Below, piece after piece: positions 42,261-54,525 of a stretch of DNA of 64,000 nt. The stretch covers positions 3,451,001 to 3,515,000 of the forward strand of contig NW_024067666.1 in assembly GCF_009389715.1 (NCBI RefSeq), given 5' to 3'. Numbering within the stretch: position 1 is the stretch's first letter; each line of letters begins with the position of its first letter. The notes beneath the pieces are model-generated. The model did no database searches. It was not told the DNA's origin and saw nothing but the letters and a program-made list of their open reading frames with translations. The stretch is from Phoenix dactylifera (Eukaryota > Streptophyta > Magnoliopsida > Arecales > Arecaceae). A program made the translations under genes and the position numbers.

Positions 42261-44492
42261 CTAATAGCCAGTAACAAGGATCACAAGAACTGACAAACTG
42301 ATTTGCTGCTGCTTCTCCATAGCTTTCTTCCGATGGTGGTGATCGAACATCAGGGCCTTATCATCCCAACTGCAGGGAAAAAGAAGAAGAAAAAAGAATA
42401 TGTGAGGCAAATTGAGATTGTAGACTTTCTGAAAGAGTAAATTTGAGATCCAAGTGATGAGATGATTGTTTGCTGCATGATTGGTGCAATGAAAACAACC
42501 AGAAAATGTGGAAGAGCTATAACTTACACCAAAAACATGCTAATTTATTTCTCATTAAACATTTACAGTCATGTGCAATGACAAATATGCAGTACACTGA
42601 TCAAATTAAAAGCAAGGGATAGAAAACCCAAGTATTTCCTACTCTACAAGTAATATCTAAAATCAAAGAAAATGAACAAACTATAGATCTTAGTCTGCAA
42701 AAGATATCAAAGATAGTAAGTTTAATGGAAATGTGATCAGCTCAAATTGCTCCATGGATCCTGCTAAATGATCTAGTTTGATCCCCACAGGAGTAAGGTT
42801 AGAGGCAGTGATTGTAAACTCTCATATACAAGAAGAATGGAATGCATCATAAGTACAAATATTCTTTACAACAAATAGCAGAAGGTAGCAGCCACTAGAC
42901 TTCCTGGTGAAACTCGCTACTCCAAAAAGATCTATGTAAAGGTACAGAAGTAACATAAGGCATTAAGAGAGTACACCAAGGAAGTAAAAAAAACTTCTCT
43001 AACCATTAACAAAAATTGATTGTAATGTTTGCAGAACTCATCATGAAGCAAGCAGAAAGTTCAAAATACACTTTCTCTTCCCTTTCACAACTCCCACCAT
43101 ACTGCACACTATACATCTCTCTTGTGGTGAGAAGTTTGCTTCTTCCACAGTCTTCCGCAATAGGAAACTGAAATGTCAAGACTCCTAATAATTTTTCTGT
43201 CCAATTGATCCAAGAAAATTTGAGTGCAAAAGCAAATATATCGACTAGTACCAATGACATTGATTTCAGCATGCTTTTTACCTTATTATACACTTGCTGA
43301 TAAAGACAGGGAGAGAAAGAAGAGACTTCATAGAGATTTTGAAAAGGAAAAGAAAAAATCTGTCAATCAGGCTGCATTTTTAATATACTATGAATTTGAA
43401 ACTTGAACATGATCCAAGAATATATTATTAACCCAAAAATTGAGCATGTTAAGTAAAGCAGCAAATAACTTCCAGCTTCTTTTGAGACAACGAAGAATGC
43501 TGTCCTGCTATGGCATTTATACTCGTATTAGCAATTTTTCCCTGATTTCATATATAACATTGTGACAGTTCCCCCCCCACCACAACACCATATAAAAAAG
43601 CAGCAAGCAAACTGGAAGAGATAATGAGTACAACAGTCGCCATATTCTTAAACCAACAGATAAAAGAATATCGGTTCCCAAATCATAGTGTGTATAATTT
43701 ATCTATTTGAGTCAAAGAGTCAAGAAAGAGAAGGACAAGGATTTTGAAATAACTTCATTTCGTGAGAGACCTTAATAGCTGTGATCAATGAATAAAGCTT
43801 CACCAAACCGACCCTATACAATTGAGAAAAGACTTGATGATTATGGTTATGGAAAATGATGCCCATTGCCTTGTATGTTCGGAAAAGCTTAAAAGAGAGT
43901 CCATCTAAAGAATCAACATTTCATATCCAAATATTCGAAGATTATGAATTATGGAATCAGAAGCTATCGCTGGGATAAATCTGGTGACCATTTACAGATT
44001 TCCTCATTAAAAGTATCACTTGAACACTACATCAAACACAAGGATCAAAGCTCCAGACCCATAGTAATATGATCTAAAGCGTTCCCTGGTGATAACTTCT
44101 TATCATTTAAAAAGCTGAATTCCCGAGGTATAAGCGATGAAAAACCGGCATTTTCAATCAAAAGCAATGCATTTTCTACTCTACAGGATCATTGTTTGCA
44201 ATCACTATACTAGCCTCAGAGGATCCATTGTTTAGCCCTTACAAGTAGGGGGTAGAAAGAAACAAGAGGACGAGCATGAACGAAACAAGAATGATTAAGA
44301 AAACGGGATAGAGAGAAGGGGGGGTTAAGGAGCTGACTTGAAGTGGTGGGAGAGCTGCTGCCTCGTGAAGGAGTTGAAGCAGGCGACGGCGGAGAAGGCG
44401 AAGGTGCGCACGCATGTGCTGACGATCCGATCCGGGTTGGTGTGCGGCACCCCCGGGTCCCCCCGATATATCTTCCACCAGAAATCCTCCAT
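42261..44492 (-). CDS. Small plant protein of unknown function, at least two exons, about 87 aa as modelled
   Basis: Exon 1 (44492-44338) encodes MEDFWWKIYRGDPGVPHTNP and then DRIVSTCVRTFAFSAVACFN and SFTRQQLSHHF. It ends at the donor AA|GTCAGC in phase 2. Exon 2 starts at 42369 after CCCTGCAG and continues in frame as NWDDKALMFDHHHRKKAMEK and QQQIS. The frame match across the splice, the GC-rich exon 1 and the Trp/Arg/His-rich composition support a real gene. The segment VSTCVRTFAFSAVACF could be a short membrane span. If exon 2 is read through, TAG comes at 42263-42261. A third exon at 41923-41851, after the acceptor TTTACCAG, is also open and could replace the last residues. I cannot place the protein in a family. 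The start is the first ATG of the open frame, followed upstream by a CT-rich leader. Confidence 0.6.
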
Positions 44493-44999
44493 CTCTCTCT
44501 CTCGATCGAGATCGATCGAGATCGAAGGGGCTGTCGGGGATTCTTTATATCTCCTCTGCTCTTCCTTCTCTGTTCTAGTATTCTTTTGGGCTTCTTTTTC
44601 GTCTTGCGGACTCCCTCCTCTGCTCGAAGAAGTTTCGAGAGAGAGGGAGGAACAAAAAAAAAATCTCCAACATCAAATCTTCTATGTGAAGGGATTACTT
44701 TTGGACGGTCGCGATTGGCTGCCCATCGAACTGGGAGTAGGTCGGTGTTTCTGGCTTGCAGCTTGCTGTAGGGCTGTCCCTGGACCCGAACCGCCTCAAA
44801 ATCCCTGTCGGATCAAGCTGGCCTAGCCCGAATCTTGGAGAGTCGGATGGATTCGGACCTTGCTTGGGCTTCAAGTTTTCCTTTGAAACAACCTAGCTGG
44901 GCAACCTAAGCAAGGAATGAAGGATTCAATGCCTGTGGAAGGTTATGAATTCATGTTTAAGGCCACCAGAATTTGTAACCAATCCTAATGTTAGTATAT

Positions 45000-45660
45000 G
45001 TGGTATTAGTTGATTTATAAAGTGATATGGTGAATATTTGTCCCCTGACCTCGGTATAAATCGAAGCGTCCAGGCTGGAATATCATTCTAGTCTGATCGG
45101 GCAATGAGAAAAAGCTATATATCTCATTGAAGACTTTTGAGAGCAGTTAATGCCGGTAAAGATCATGGTCACAATCTCAGGCATTATTGCATGATTAAAA
45201 CAGTCGTCACCATGTGTGTAATGTGGGAATTGTTACTCTGCAGTTATTGTATGTCCTATTAATCTCGGTAATAGACGCTGATCCCATCCCATATAAAGGA
45301 GCAATTGGGGGACCCTCAGCTAAAGATCATTTTCCACTCTATCCTCTCACCGCTGATCCTGTTAATCTATGTAGTTATTGTATGCCCGTAAAGATCATTT
45401 TCCACTCTAACCTCTCACTCTAAAAGCTCTGTTGCTCTCTCTTCCATTATTTCCTTGAGCATCTAAGGGACCTGGTAGATAAATTCTCGCAAGAGGACTT
45501 TATTTTTAGGTCAATCTAGGATCATATAAGTTTGACCATAGTCGTCACCAGTGCTCCGCTTGTCAATCCCAACTCTACAACTCGGAGCATAACAAACTTC
45601 ACTTCTTTATCTTGGTCGCCTACCGACCTCGATATTCACCTCGGATTCAAGCAGCAGCAT
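45000..45660 (+). mobile_element. Candidate solo LTR, Ty3/gypsy-like
   Basis: The order of signals is that of a plant gypsy LTR: a region with CCTCGG and TCGG words, a TATA box (CCCATATAAAGGAGC at about 45289), a CT-rich stretch with CTCACTCTAAAAGCTCT, TCCTTGAGCATCTAAGGGACC, then AGGACTT and AGGTCAATCTAGG. It also contains an imperfect internal duplication of a 30-bp word beginning TAAAGATCATTTTCCACTCT (45321 and 45389). I could not fix its ends or target duplications, and there is no retroelement coding next to it. Confidence 0.4.
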
Positions 45661-47239
45661 AAGATATTTGTCTGCAGAAGTAATTATGGGCGCATGTGCG
45701 TGAGAAAATGCTACCCTTTTATTCTTTTTTTTCCCCTCCCAATAATTGCTTGCATTATCTTGCCAGATAATTATAAATACGGAGATATATAACATACATC
45801 AACTTAGGGAGGATTTTTTCAAAATTAATTAATATATAAGATTCGGAACAAGTTCTTGTCTATTAACCCAATTTTCTATTGCTACCTCCTATGAGCATCA
45901 TCTAGGAGCTCTGTGACAATATCTGGCCACCATCCTTTCCAGCTTATCATCAAGCAATTCGTTTCAACTTTGTGGAGGGAAAAAGGGACAAGGGATAAAT
46001 GTCATGCTACATCTATTCATTGGAATCAAATCTAGAACTATATCAAACCATGACATTTATCATTGTCATCCCTTTGTTGTTTATTAGCCTCGCTCCACTA
46101 GTCATGCTTTCTACCAAACAATCAAGGCAATATCGAAAGAATTTTTAGTCCTACTACGTAACATCTCACAATATCTCAAAATTGGGGTCAGGTTGAATAT
46201 TAGAGTTATGATATTTCATCATTTTATCACCATCCAAATGTATTGCAAATGATCAAAACACAATTATTAAAGGTGGCTCACTTGTCACCTTGCAATTGTA
46301 ATATAAAATTGGGTTTGGGTTGTATCTTTCATACAAAAGAATGATTGACCTATTTTCACGAGCCCGACTATCTGATTGCGCTTAGTGCTTTGAGAGTAGT
46401 GCAAAGACTTTAACGAAGAGCAGGCGTAGGAGTGAAACCAATGCATACAATTCCATCTATTTTGTTTGTGTTTTTTTTTCTGCATCCAATCCGAATGTAC
46501 TTGCTTTGTGGAGAGGAGAGGTGCAACCTCTTCTATCGACCCTCCCCTATCTTCATGCGCAACCCTTTCCATCAGCCTTCCATCCTCATGCAAGCGGTCC
46601 TCCTCCGGCCCTCCATACTCGAGGCCCATTGCCCTCTACATCATACTTTGATCTTTCGATAAATGTGTAATCTATATCTTTAGAAAGAGAATAGGAGAAA
46701 CCTGTCTACCGGCCCTCCTCCATCCTTGCACCAGCGAGCCTCACCATCCCCATCAGCTCGCCACCCTGCATCTCAAGAGGGCCGATGGAAGGGGTCGTGC
46801 CTCTTCTCTCCTCTCCTCTTTATAGAGTGAGCAATTAGATTAGACATGAAAAAGAAATCCATATGGATGGAACCATATGCATCAAGTCCACTTTCCGTCT
46901 ACTCTCTAATATGCCCTCTGTATCCATCTCAAAGCACTCAGCACTATCGGACAATCAAGCTCGTGGAAGAAGATCAATCATTCTTTTGCACGAAAGATAC
47001 AACATGAGCCTATAAAATGTTATAAATTAACTTGTTGTTCCTTGCGAAGGTCATGAACTTTGGATGCTCCACATGCCCGGGATACTGGGAATTGCACTTC
47101 ATAGGTTAAACATGCTGCATCATGCGAGGTCATAAAGCCCCATCATCAAGAACATGCATAAAAGGAGGAACCTAACATTTTTGCTGCATCAGCCAAACAG
47201 CAAACATCCACATGCAACTTCCCGTGCCACAACGCGCAC

Positions 47240-47450
47240 TGCCACGTGGCTCCAACTCATTGACGCTATCAACTCCCAAATGACGTGGGATCCACGTGGC
47301 ATCATTCGTGTGACCACCGTTGGGCCGCGAAGCCCCACACAAACCCCAAGACATCCCATGCCCCTGTCCCGCCGGAACACGTTAAATCTCCCAATCCTCG
47401 TTTTTTTATATTCGTCCCATTTCTCAAATCCAATCACAGAAAGCCACGTT
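47240..47450 (+). promoter_or_regulatory. ACGT-core (G-box-like) cluster upstream of TAF8
   Basis: CCACGTGG occurs at 47242-47249 and again at 47292-47299, with TGACGTGG at 47281-47288 between them. ACACGTT and CCACGTTT lie further down (about 47379 and 47443). Such ACGT cores are known binding sites for bZIP and bHLH factors in plants. Function here is inferred from position, 100-300 bp before the TATA box. Confidence 0.5.
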
Positions 47451-47547
47451 TCCGTAACAAACTCCCCAGAGCTACGCCTCGCCGCTAGATCTCGGACCTC
47501 TTTTGCAAGGCAAAAACCTCCCCTACTTTGCCCGAACCCCTCCCCCT

Positions 47548-47557
47548 CTATAAATGA
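47548..47557 (+). promoter_or_regulatory. TATA box of TAF8
   Basis: CTATAAATGA lies about 30 bp before a CT-rich start region (TCTCTCGCTCTCGCTC, from 47584). Downstream, in the leader, are telo-box-like words AAACCCTAA (47649) and AAACCCTAG (47667), common in promoters of plant housekeeping genes. Confidence 0.6.
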
Positions 47558-47793
47558 TTCCCCCCTTATCTAATTTTCTTCGATCTCTCGCTCTCGCTCT
47601 CGCTCTCTCGCTAGGGTTTTTCGAAGGTTTTTAAATTTTCCCCTCCAAAAACCCTAACGGACGACCAAACCCTAGTTTTTTTTCGCCTATATCTTGAACT
47701 CTGTGCCACAAACCCGAGATTTTTTCTCCCTGTTCTAGGGCTCAATCGAACTCCAAGGCGGCCGTGCTCTTCGATTTCCAGCTGCCGAGATCC

Positions 47794-48009
47794 ATGGGGG
47801 GAACCGATTTGTCGCCGCAGAAACCCACGGTGAGTCTCCGAACAGTTCCGAGCTCTCCCGGTCTTCCTGTCCCGCTCCGTTTCAAATGCTGTTGAAATTT
47901 AGGGTTTTCCAAGCGTATCTCTTCCGAACCATTGTTCCAGATCGGGCGCGGTGTTCAGTTCCGTGTCGAAGCTGGTGAAGCGCTGGATTCAGGACCGATG
48001 ACAGAATAG
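47794..48009 (+). promoter_or_regulatory. TAF8 5' leader: spliced upstream ORF of 34 codons
   Basis: ATG 47794 opens MGGTDLSPQKPT and runs into a strong donor, ACG|GTGAGT at 47829/47830. A good acceptor, CCATTGTTCCAG, ends at 47940. Joined, the ORF continues IGRGVQFRVEAGEALDSGPM and TE to TAG at 48007-48009. The stop is in the same frame as the TAF8 ATG at 48016, only 6 nt later. An alternative acceptor at AATAG|TTG (48009/48010) would fuse the first 12 codons to TAF8 in frame. The splice choice is inference. Confidence 0.5.
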
Positions 48010-48015
48010 TTGAAT

Positions 48016-49101
48016 ATGAGCGATGGAGGCAGGGAGAGTGGAAGGGACAACCAGACCACCTCGAAGAAGAGTAAGGTATCCGGTAGTGACGAGTTCGGCC
48101 GTGCCATTGCCAAGATCGCCGTGACTCAGATCTGCGAGTCGACTGGGTTCCACAGCTCCCATCGCTCTGCTCTTGATGCGCTAGCAGATGTTGCGATCCG
48201 GTACATATGTGATCTAGGCAAAGCTGCAAACTTTTATGCTAATTTATCCGGGAGGACAAGTAGCAATGTGTTTGACGTCATTCAGGGACTGGAGGATCTG
48301 GGTTCGTCGCAGGGGTTCTCCAGTGCATCAGACGTACACCGTTGCCTGGTCAGTTCAGGTGTTGTTCGAGAGATCAGCCAGTTTGTGAGCACGACAGAGG
48401 AGGTTCCATTTGACCAACCTGTTCCCCGATTCCCAATTGCTCGGACCCCCAAGCATACACCTAGCTTTGCTCAGATTGGGGAGGCTCCTGCAGGGAAGCA
48501 CATTCCTGATTGGCTGCCGGCATTCCCTGATCCACATACTTATATCCACACGCCAGTTTGGAACGAGAGGGCTACAGACCTCCGGGCAGATAAAATTGAA
48601 CAAGCAAGGCGGCGGCGGAAGGCTGAGAAGACTTTGCTAAGCTTACAGCAGCGGCTTGCTTGCAATGGTACAGCTGGGTTTGCCCCAGCCATTGACGCTG
48701 ATGCTGGGAAGGGAAAGCAGGTTGTTTGTAGCAACCCTTTCGTGGCCCCACCTTTGCCATTTGGGGAGAAGGAAGTGTCAGAAATCATTATCCCAAACGA
48801 CGATGCTAACAAGAAGTTGTCAGTGCTTGAGACTTTTGCACCTGCCATCGAGGCAGCAAAAAGTGGGTCTTTTATGTCCTTGATTAGCAAGGAAAGGGTT
48901 CTTCCTAGTGAAAGGCCTCCGGTGCATTTTAAGTTTGGAATTCACAAGAAATCCATAGCGGTGCCATTGTTCTCGAAAACTCTGAATGTTAAAACAGATT
49001 CCTGGTTCCTGAGGGATGATGGGAAGGATGACAAGAAGCGGAGAGCAGAGATGATACTTAAAGAATCTATGGAGAACCCACAGGAACTTGCTCAGTTGTA
49101 G
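48016..49101 (+). CDS. TAF8: Transcription initiation factor TFIID subunit 8 (TAF8), 361 aa
   Basis: Residues 25-97 form a histone-fold (bromodomain-associated, BTP) domain, DEFGRAIAKIAVTQICESTG through SALDALADVAIRYICDLGKA to VFDVIQGLEDLG. This is followed by the TAF8 C-terminal signature: PVPRFPIARTPKHTPSF, GKHIPDWLPAFPDPHTYIHT, PVWNER. A basic segment (KIEQARRRRKAEK) and a long tail follow. In TFIID, TAF8 pairs with TAF10 through the histone fold and helps assemble the complex on core promoters. The coding sequence is in one exon of the usual plant length. I chose ATG 48016 because an in-frame TAG lies at 48007-48009 and the first residues MSDGG fit the family. The region upstream holds a leader intron and an upstream ORF. 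Confidence 0.93.
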   Translation: MSDGGRESGRDNQTTSKKSKVSGSDEFGRAIAKIAVTQICESTGFHSSHRSALDALADVAIRYICDLGKAANFYANLSGRTSSNVFDVIQGLEDLGSSQGFSSASDVHRCLVSSGVVREISQFVSTTEEVPFDQPVPRFPIARTPKHTPSFAQIGEAPAGKHIPDWLPAFPDPHTYIHTPVWNERATDLRADKIEQARRRRKAEKTLLSLQQRLACNGTAGFAPAIDADAGKGKQVVCSNPFVAPPLPFGEKEVSEIIIPNDDANKKLSVLETFAPAIEAAKSGSFMSLISKERVLPSERPPVHFKFGIHKKSIAVPLFSKTLNVKTDSWFLRDDGKDDKKRRAEMILKESMENPQELAQL

Positions 49102-50480
49102 AGTTCATTTTAGATGGGTTTTGCTGATGTGGAGTTGTGTTACTGTTGGCATGGTGTATCAAGATTGGTGGAACTTCTATCTCAGATTTCTGATGGTTTG
49201 ATCCATATGAGAAATTGAGGTATGTGGAATGTCTCAATCAGGCAGTAACCTTTGCCTACAATCTCTCTCTCTCTCTCTCTTGAATTTTCTCTTTCTGAAA
49301 AAGTGTAGAGTATCCCTTTCTTGACATGCCACGATGAGTGATAGGCATAATCTTTCCACCCACATTTTTTTTTCATAATTTCAAGTTTAATACCAAAGTG
49401 TAGAGGCCAAGGATGTATCATCTATGTACCATTAATTAAAGTGTGAGTTAAGAAGTGAACACTAATCATGCACTATGGTATTATCCGGAAACAAAACTAC
49501 TAATCTGAGCCTGGGGGACCATTTTTTTTATAGATCAAAAAGTTTATGACTTTGCAGATTCTCTTACTTGTGACATACATGGTTCCTCATGCTTTTGCCT
49601 GTTTAAATGGAAGACATAATTTATTTATCTGCTTAATGTTATGGAAAATCCTTGCTTGTATTTTTTTAACTGTATCCAAAGCTGAGCCAGCTACTTTTTG
49701 CTTGCAAATATTCTCCCTCAATATATCTCTGTTTCCTATCTTTTCCGTGTGAAGTTATACTCTCTGGTTGAACTATTTTAGCTGTTGAAGTTCTTACCAT
49801 TATTCCAAAAGATAGCTATTACAATGATTGTCAAAAGGGTTTTGGGTCAATTTTGTCACATTATAATTTGCAGAACAACCAAACAACACAACTACCATTG
49901 CGTATGTTATGACAGACATAATGACTATATGATGGATGTTATTGAATCTTTGTTTGCAAGATAAAATATTGTGATTCATTTGTAATATTTTTGTTAGTAC
50001 ACCTGACTGTTAATGTGAGAAAATTATATACTATAAACAATGTTGAATAAAATCCATTCAAAGATTGAAACGCACAAATAGAAGCCATTACCATTACAGA
50101 GATCCAGCAGTTCTTGGGGCCCATTATGCTGTAGTAATGGCCACTAGGTGCACCTATTCTAATATATGACAGAAACATGCAATGCTCCACTGACTCATAC
50201 CTCTTCCTTTCATGTCACAAGCATTAAGCTACTCCAATATCCATGTTGGATAGGAAGTCAATTTAACCCCCTTTATTCTTAAAGCTTTTAGAAGTTGGTG
50301 TGCTATATATTGCAGCAGCTCTAGCTTCATTATGGACTGGTGAATTCTCCACTGATCAGTGTATTATCTGTTGTTATTGTAAGTCTAATGTGATGCATGT
50401 TCTTCCAACAAAATCAGGATGCTCGTCATTTAGCATAACCTCCTTCTCTAGAATATAAAAAAGACTTGACATACGTTTGT

Positions 50481-50830
50481 GATGGAGATTGAGAATGTGT
50501 TATGGTGCATTGAAGGGCTGCAACAGGGGATCTTTCTTAGATTTAACTATAGTTATCAATTTTTTTTTGTTTCTTTATAGGTATTTTCAGTTTTAGTGGA
50601 TCTTTTACAATCAAAGGCTGATAGTCAAAGATATCAGATTTTAATTGTTAGCTTGGTGAGACCCATTTACTGTAGTGGAACTGTTCAAGCACTGTTCACG
50701 CTATAGTAATAGTGAATGGTAATCGTGCCTTATTAGGGCCATTTTGGAATTTTAAGATAGAATCAAATTAGATTTATTGTTACGTTATAAAAAGGGACTC
50801 TTAGAGTTATTGACCATCTTAATTTTTTGT
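50481..50830 (+). mobile_element. LTR-like repeat, copy 2
   Basis: It is homologous to 23241-23545 across its length, including ATGGTGCATTGAAGGGCTGC, TTTTAATTGTTAGCTTGGTG and TTATAAAAAGGGACTCTTAG. This copy has about 70 bp that copy 1 lacks (near 50660-50735), containing CACTGTTCACGCTATAGTAA, a word type common in plant copia-like LTRs. No internal domain flanks it. Confidence 0.65.
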
Positions 50831-51302
50831 GGTAGAGTGAATCTTTTGCCATCAATGGTTAGATTCTATTGCATCATGATGAGGCATATGGTGTAGGCTA
50901 GCACATCACAAATGCATTTTTGGACTAGCATGGTAAATTGATACAATGCTTTAGGTATTACATGTTGGGATCATCCTTGCATAGAACTAGCATGGAACTT
51001 GTCAAGCTGGCTATGCCGGTGCTTGACATGCATTGGCATGGAGCTGTGCCACATGCCTAGTTAGGCACTGACATGATATGATCTGATTTGCGCCTGTTAA
51101 CATGGATGACACTTTAATCCTTGATATGACATGGGCAGCCATGTTTTGATATTTTTGTAACTGACATTCAATTGCACTTGCTTGTTGCTAGGGGTGACTT
51201 GAGTTGTGCTAGGCTGATAGCTTGATAGGCTAAGACCACTTGAGATTGGGATTTCTCCAGATATATAGTAGCTTGGGTTGGACTTGATCGAATGAACCAA
51301 GT

Positions 51303-51355
51303 TTGGCCTAGCTATGTAGTCACTGGGAACTTGGCCTAGCTATGTAGTCACTGGG
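51303..51355. repeat. 28-bp tandem duplication
   Basis: TTGGCCTAGCTATGTAGTCA followed by CTGGGAAC is repeated at once, the second copy ending at CTGGG. Confidence 0.9.
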
Positions 51356-54342
51356 CCATGAGCATATTTATGCATGATTGAACAGTAGCTTGACACCATT
51401 ATCTATGTAAGCCTTGCTTGTAAGCTCTACAGCACATTTAATTTAGGCGATGGGAAATAATGGACATAGATGAACAGTAGCTTCACATTCACGTGCCTTA
51501 ACTTGAATCTCATGTTCCATATAAACAGGGTCAGCATAAGAGATCAAGTGGGATTTTCATCAAGTATGAGTATATTTGATTGACTCTCAACTTGATGCTA
51601 GTCCTCCAAATCAGTGGCAATTCCTTTGCCAAGGCATTTTCTGGATGAGAGAAGAGCTTTCTGCAACACCTGAAAGACTTGTTTGAGGGTAGGGTAACCT
51701 ACATTGCTGGTAACTCGGCCTAAGCTCAGGCAATTAGGGGCCAATCCTCACAAGTTCCCATAAAACTGGAAAGATGTTATGCAATTAGGAAAGAATCCGA
51801 AGTGTAGTCAGTTTGCCATCAGTTTGATTTCTATCAATACAGATGCAATACCTCCTTTGATATACTTATTCCTTAACTATCTTTCCCACTTTTATCACAT
51901 GTCCCTATCAAATTCTTATTTTTGTATATGCAATTTGTTTGGTTGGGTCCTCATTATTGCTCAATTTCCAGACCATACAATCTTGCAAGGCTTATTGCTA
52001 TTTTATACTTTTCTCCCAAGTATTTAGGGTGTTCTCCAGTCATAAAACAACACAAGAAGTTCTTCATTCAGCTCGTTCTATTTTGTGTATCCCATCTTCT
52101 GCATAGTAAATCCAACATGTAACAAGACAGATGACACTGTGGCATCTTCATGTTATCAATATCGATTGGGGCCTTATTTCGATATTCAGTAAAATTGTAA
52201 TCTAAAGATTCTGCTTTTACTCTATTAACTAGAGGCCACGTGCCTTGATCAAGGTTTTGAATTAGTCGACAAGCCCCATCTGTTAGAGAGAGAGAGAGAG
52301 AGGGAGAGAGAGACTAGATGAGGTTTTGCTTTTTCTTTTTTTTTTTGGGTCAAATCTTTTTCTTTCTTTGGGCCAGCGGAACCTGTGCCCCCAAGATGGG
52401 AAGGCTTGTATTCAACCCACATGCTGGACTCAAGGCTTTCCCATTATATATAGAATAGTTTTGAAGCCCTCATCTGTGAGGACTTTTCTTCCCTTCTTAC
52501 CCATCAACAATTATCATCTTAACATATGTGACAAGTCAACCACATGAAAAAGTAATGAATTCATCTATGACTACTGTAAAGCGGTTGAATGTAGTTTTGA
52601 CCCTTCGTGTGAGCATGTCATGATTGAAATCATCATTTCATACAACACTATTATTTTCCCATCATCATTTAGAATCTCAGCAATTTCAGTGTACCTTGTG
52701 TGCACACCTTTCAACTTCAGTACCCATCAAGTCGCTTTCTTCTTAAAAACAATAAATAATAACAGTAGTAAAAGATAATAAAGTAAATAGCTAACATGTC
52801 AGCTACATAATTCATAAAATATAGTTACTATATTTTGGATGGTTTAAAGGAAATCTGGTTGGCATGTACTCAGCATGCCTATTAAAAAGTAATGCGATGA
52901 AGTCTATTTTCATGTAAAATCGCTCAAATCTTCATCAAATGAATCCCACATCAATATATCTGACTGTAAACATTTTAGACAAAAAAGGTTACGATTTCTT
53001 CACATCATTTTTGATGTAAAATCAATAATGCATGGATTGTGAATAAAAATCAGAAGTGGTATTGTTATGCCCAAGCTTATGTCACTGCATTTCTTAGTGT
53101 TAAACTGTTCCATTATTGAACCTGATTATATTGTTTAGTTGCAAACCTGAAATATGGTACTTATTGAATCATGTCACGCGATACGTATTTTCACTTACAC
53201 CCTGATTTAAGTGCTGACATTCATGTTGGCTATATCTTTTGGTGCTGTTGTAAATTAGGATCCTCCAGTGAAAAATCTGAAACCATCATCCATCTGGGTC
53301 AAGTTTCTGTAGGCAAAATGTGAGGTTATTGAGATAAGCAAAGAGTCTATATTCTTATTCTTTTTCCTCTATTATAAAACAATTTTCTTTCCATTTCTTG
53401 TCTTCTAGTTTCCAAATTGCAGCTACATAGTATCTCTTTTAAATGATTATTGTGCATCTGTATCACTGGGGATTGTTTTAAGCAATTCTGGCATAGACAG
53501 GTTTGAGGCAAGGCATTCAGACTCTTAATGAGGTGAAACTCCAGCCTCAATGTTATGCGTTTTCCGCTAACAAAAAGGAAAATATTTAGATGGGAAGAGA
53601 AAAATGTGCCAAAATAGCATGTGAAAAATACAACTTTTTGCCTGATATTAAATTAGAATTTGCTATAGAAGAGTGTGATATTGCATAGTCCAATTATGCT
53701 CAATTCTTGATGTAAATATATGAGGTTTTCATGCATTGGTTTGATATCATGATGCTTTGCTGTCTACGTAAATCTAGAAACGTACAGCTGCAGATCCCAC
53801 CATACACAAGACTGGCATTTGGTTTGCACAACTTGATGCAGATATAGTATTCAAAAAATTATAGTATAATGTAAATCTGTAATGTGAAAAGACAGTAACG
53901 CTTGAGGTCTCTAAATGAGTTTGTAAGTTTCAGGTACATGTGTCATTTTACAGTGTTGCCATAGAGCCTGAAGAAGGCTTTTTTCTAGGACCATCATGTG
54001 ACATGTGGTGAGCCTCTCAAATGCATTTTCAGACTGATTTGTAGTTAATGAGAAGGGTCAACGGATGCCTTGGGGCCATTCATCAAGGGGGTCGCCCCCA
54101 TTTATCGCTAATGACATGTCTTGTTCTTATACATCAATTAACTAAATGTAAATGTACTATATTAGTCATCAATTATCTTTCTAAATTTGCTCTCTGAAAT
54201 ATCCTACAATTTTTCCATCTTGATCATTAACCTCTCTAAAAATTCGCCCTCATTCCATTTTCGTCTTTGTATGTGGTCAAGACTCATTTTAGTGAAGCAT
54301 AATGATGGATGAGAAGTTATTAATATTAGAAAATGTTAGGAC

Positions 54343-54525
54343 GCGGAGTAAGGTTCGCTGTACCGGTACCGGACTCTGTACCGGTGCCACATTAGCATAG
54401 TTTTGGTACGGTATGGTATGGAGTTTTTTGGCGTACTGAGGGTCGGAATGCGACCGGTACCGGTACTGGTACTGAACTATTACGATATGGTATGCCCGGT
54501 ACGGTATGGTACGACATACCATGAC
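54343..54525 (-). repeat. GTACC-rich dispersed repeat, inverted copy
   Basis: The reverse complement matches 56118-56300: GTCGTACC, GTTCAGTAC, TACGCCAAAAA, TGCTAATGTGGC, GTCCGGTAC and the end GCGAACCTTA occur in the same order. Both copies are dense in GTACCGGTAC-type self-complementary words. Confidence 0.7.

Larger units (their letters stand above)
44493..47540. other. Spacer between divergent genes; contains repeats
   Basis: The 5' leader of the minus-strand gene (GA/CT-rich, 44493-44700) is followed by a GGGTTCGG-type repeat (44770-44890) and the LTR candidate described separately. From 45.8 to 47.1 kb I see no gene. The last 300 bp are the TAF8 promoter. Confidence 0.5.
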
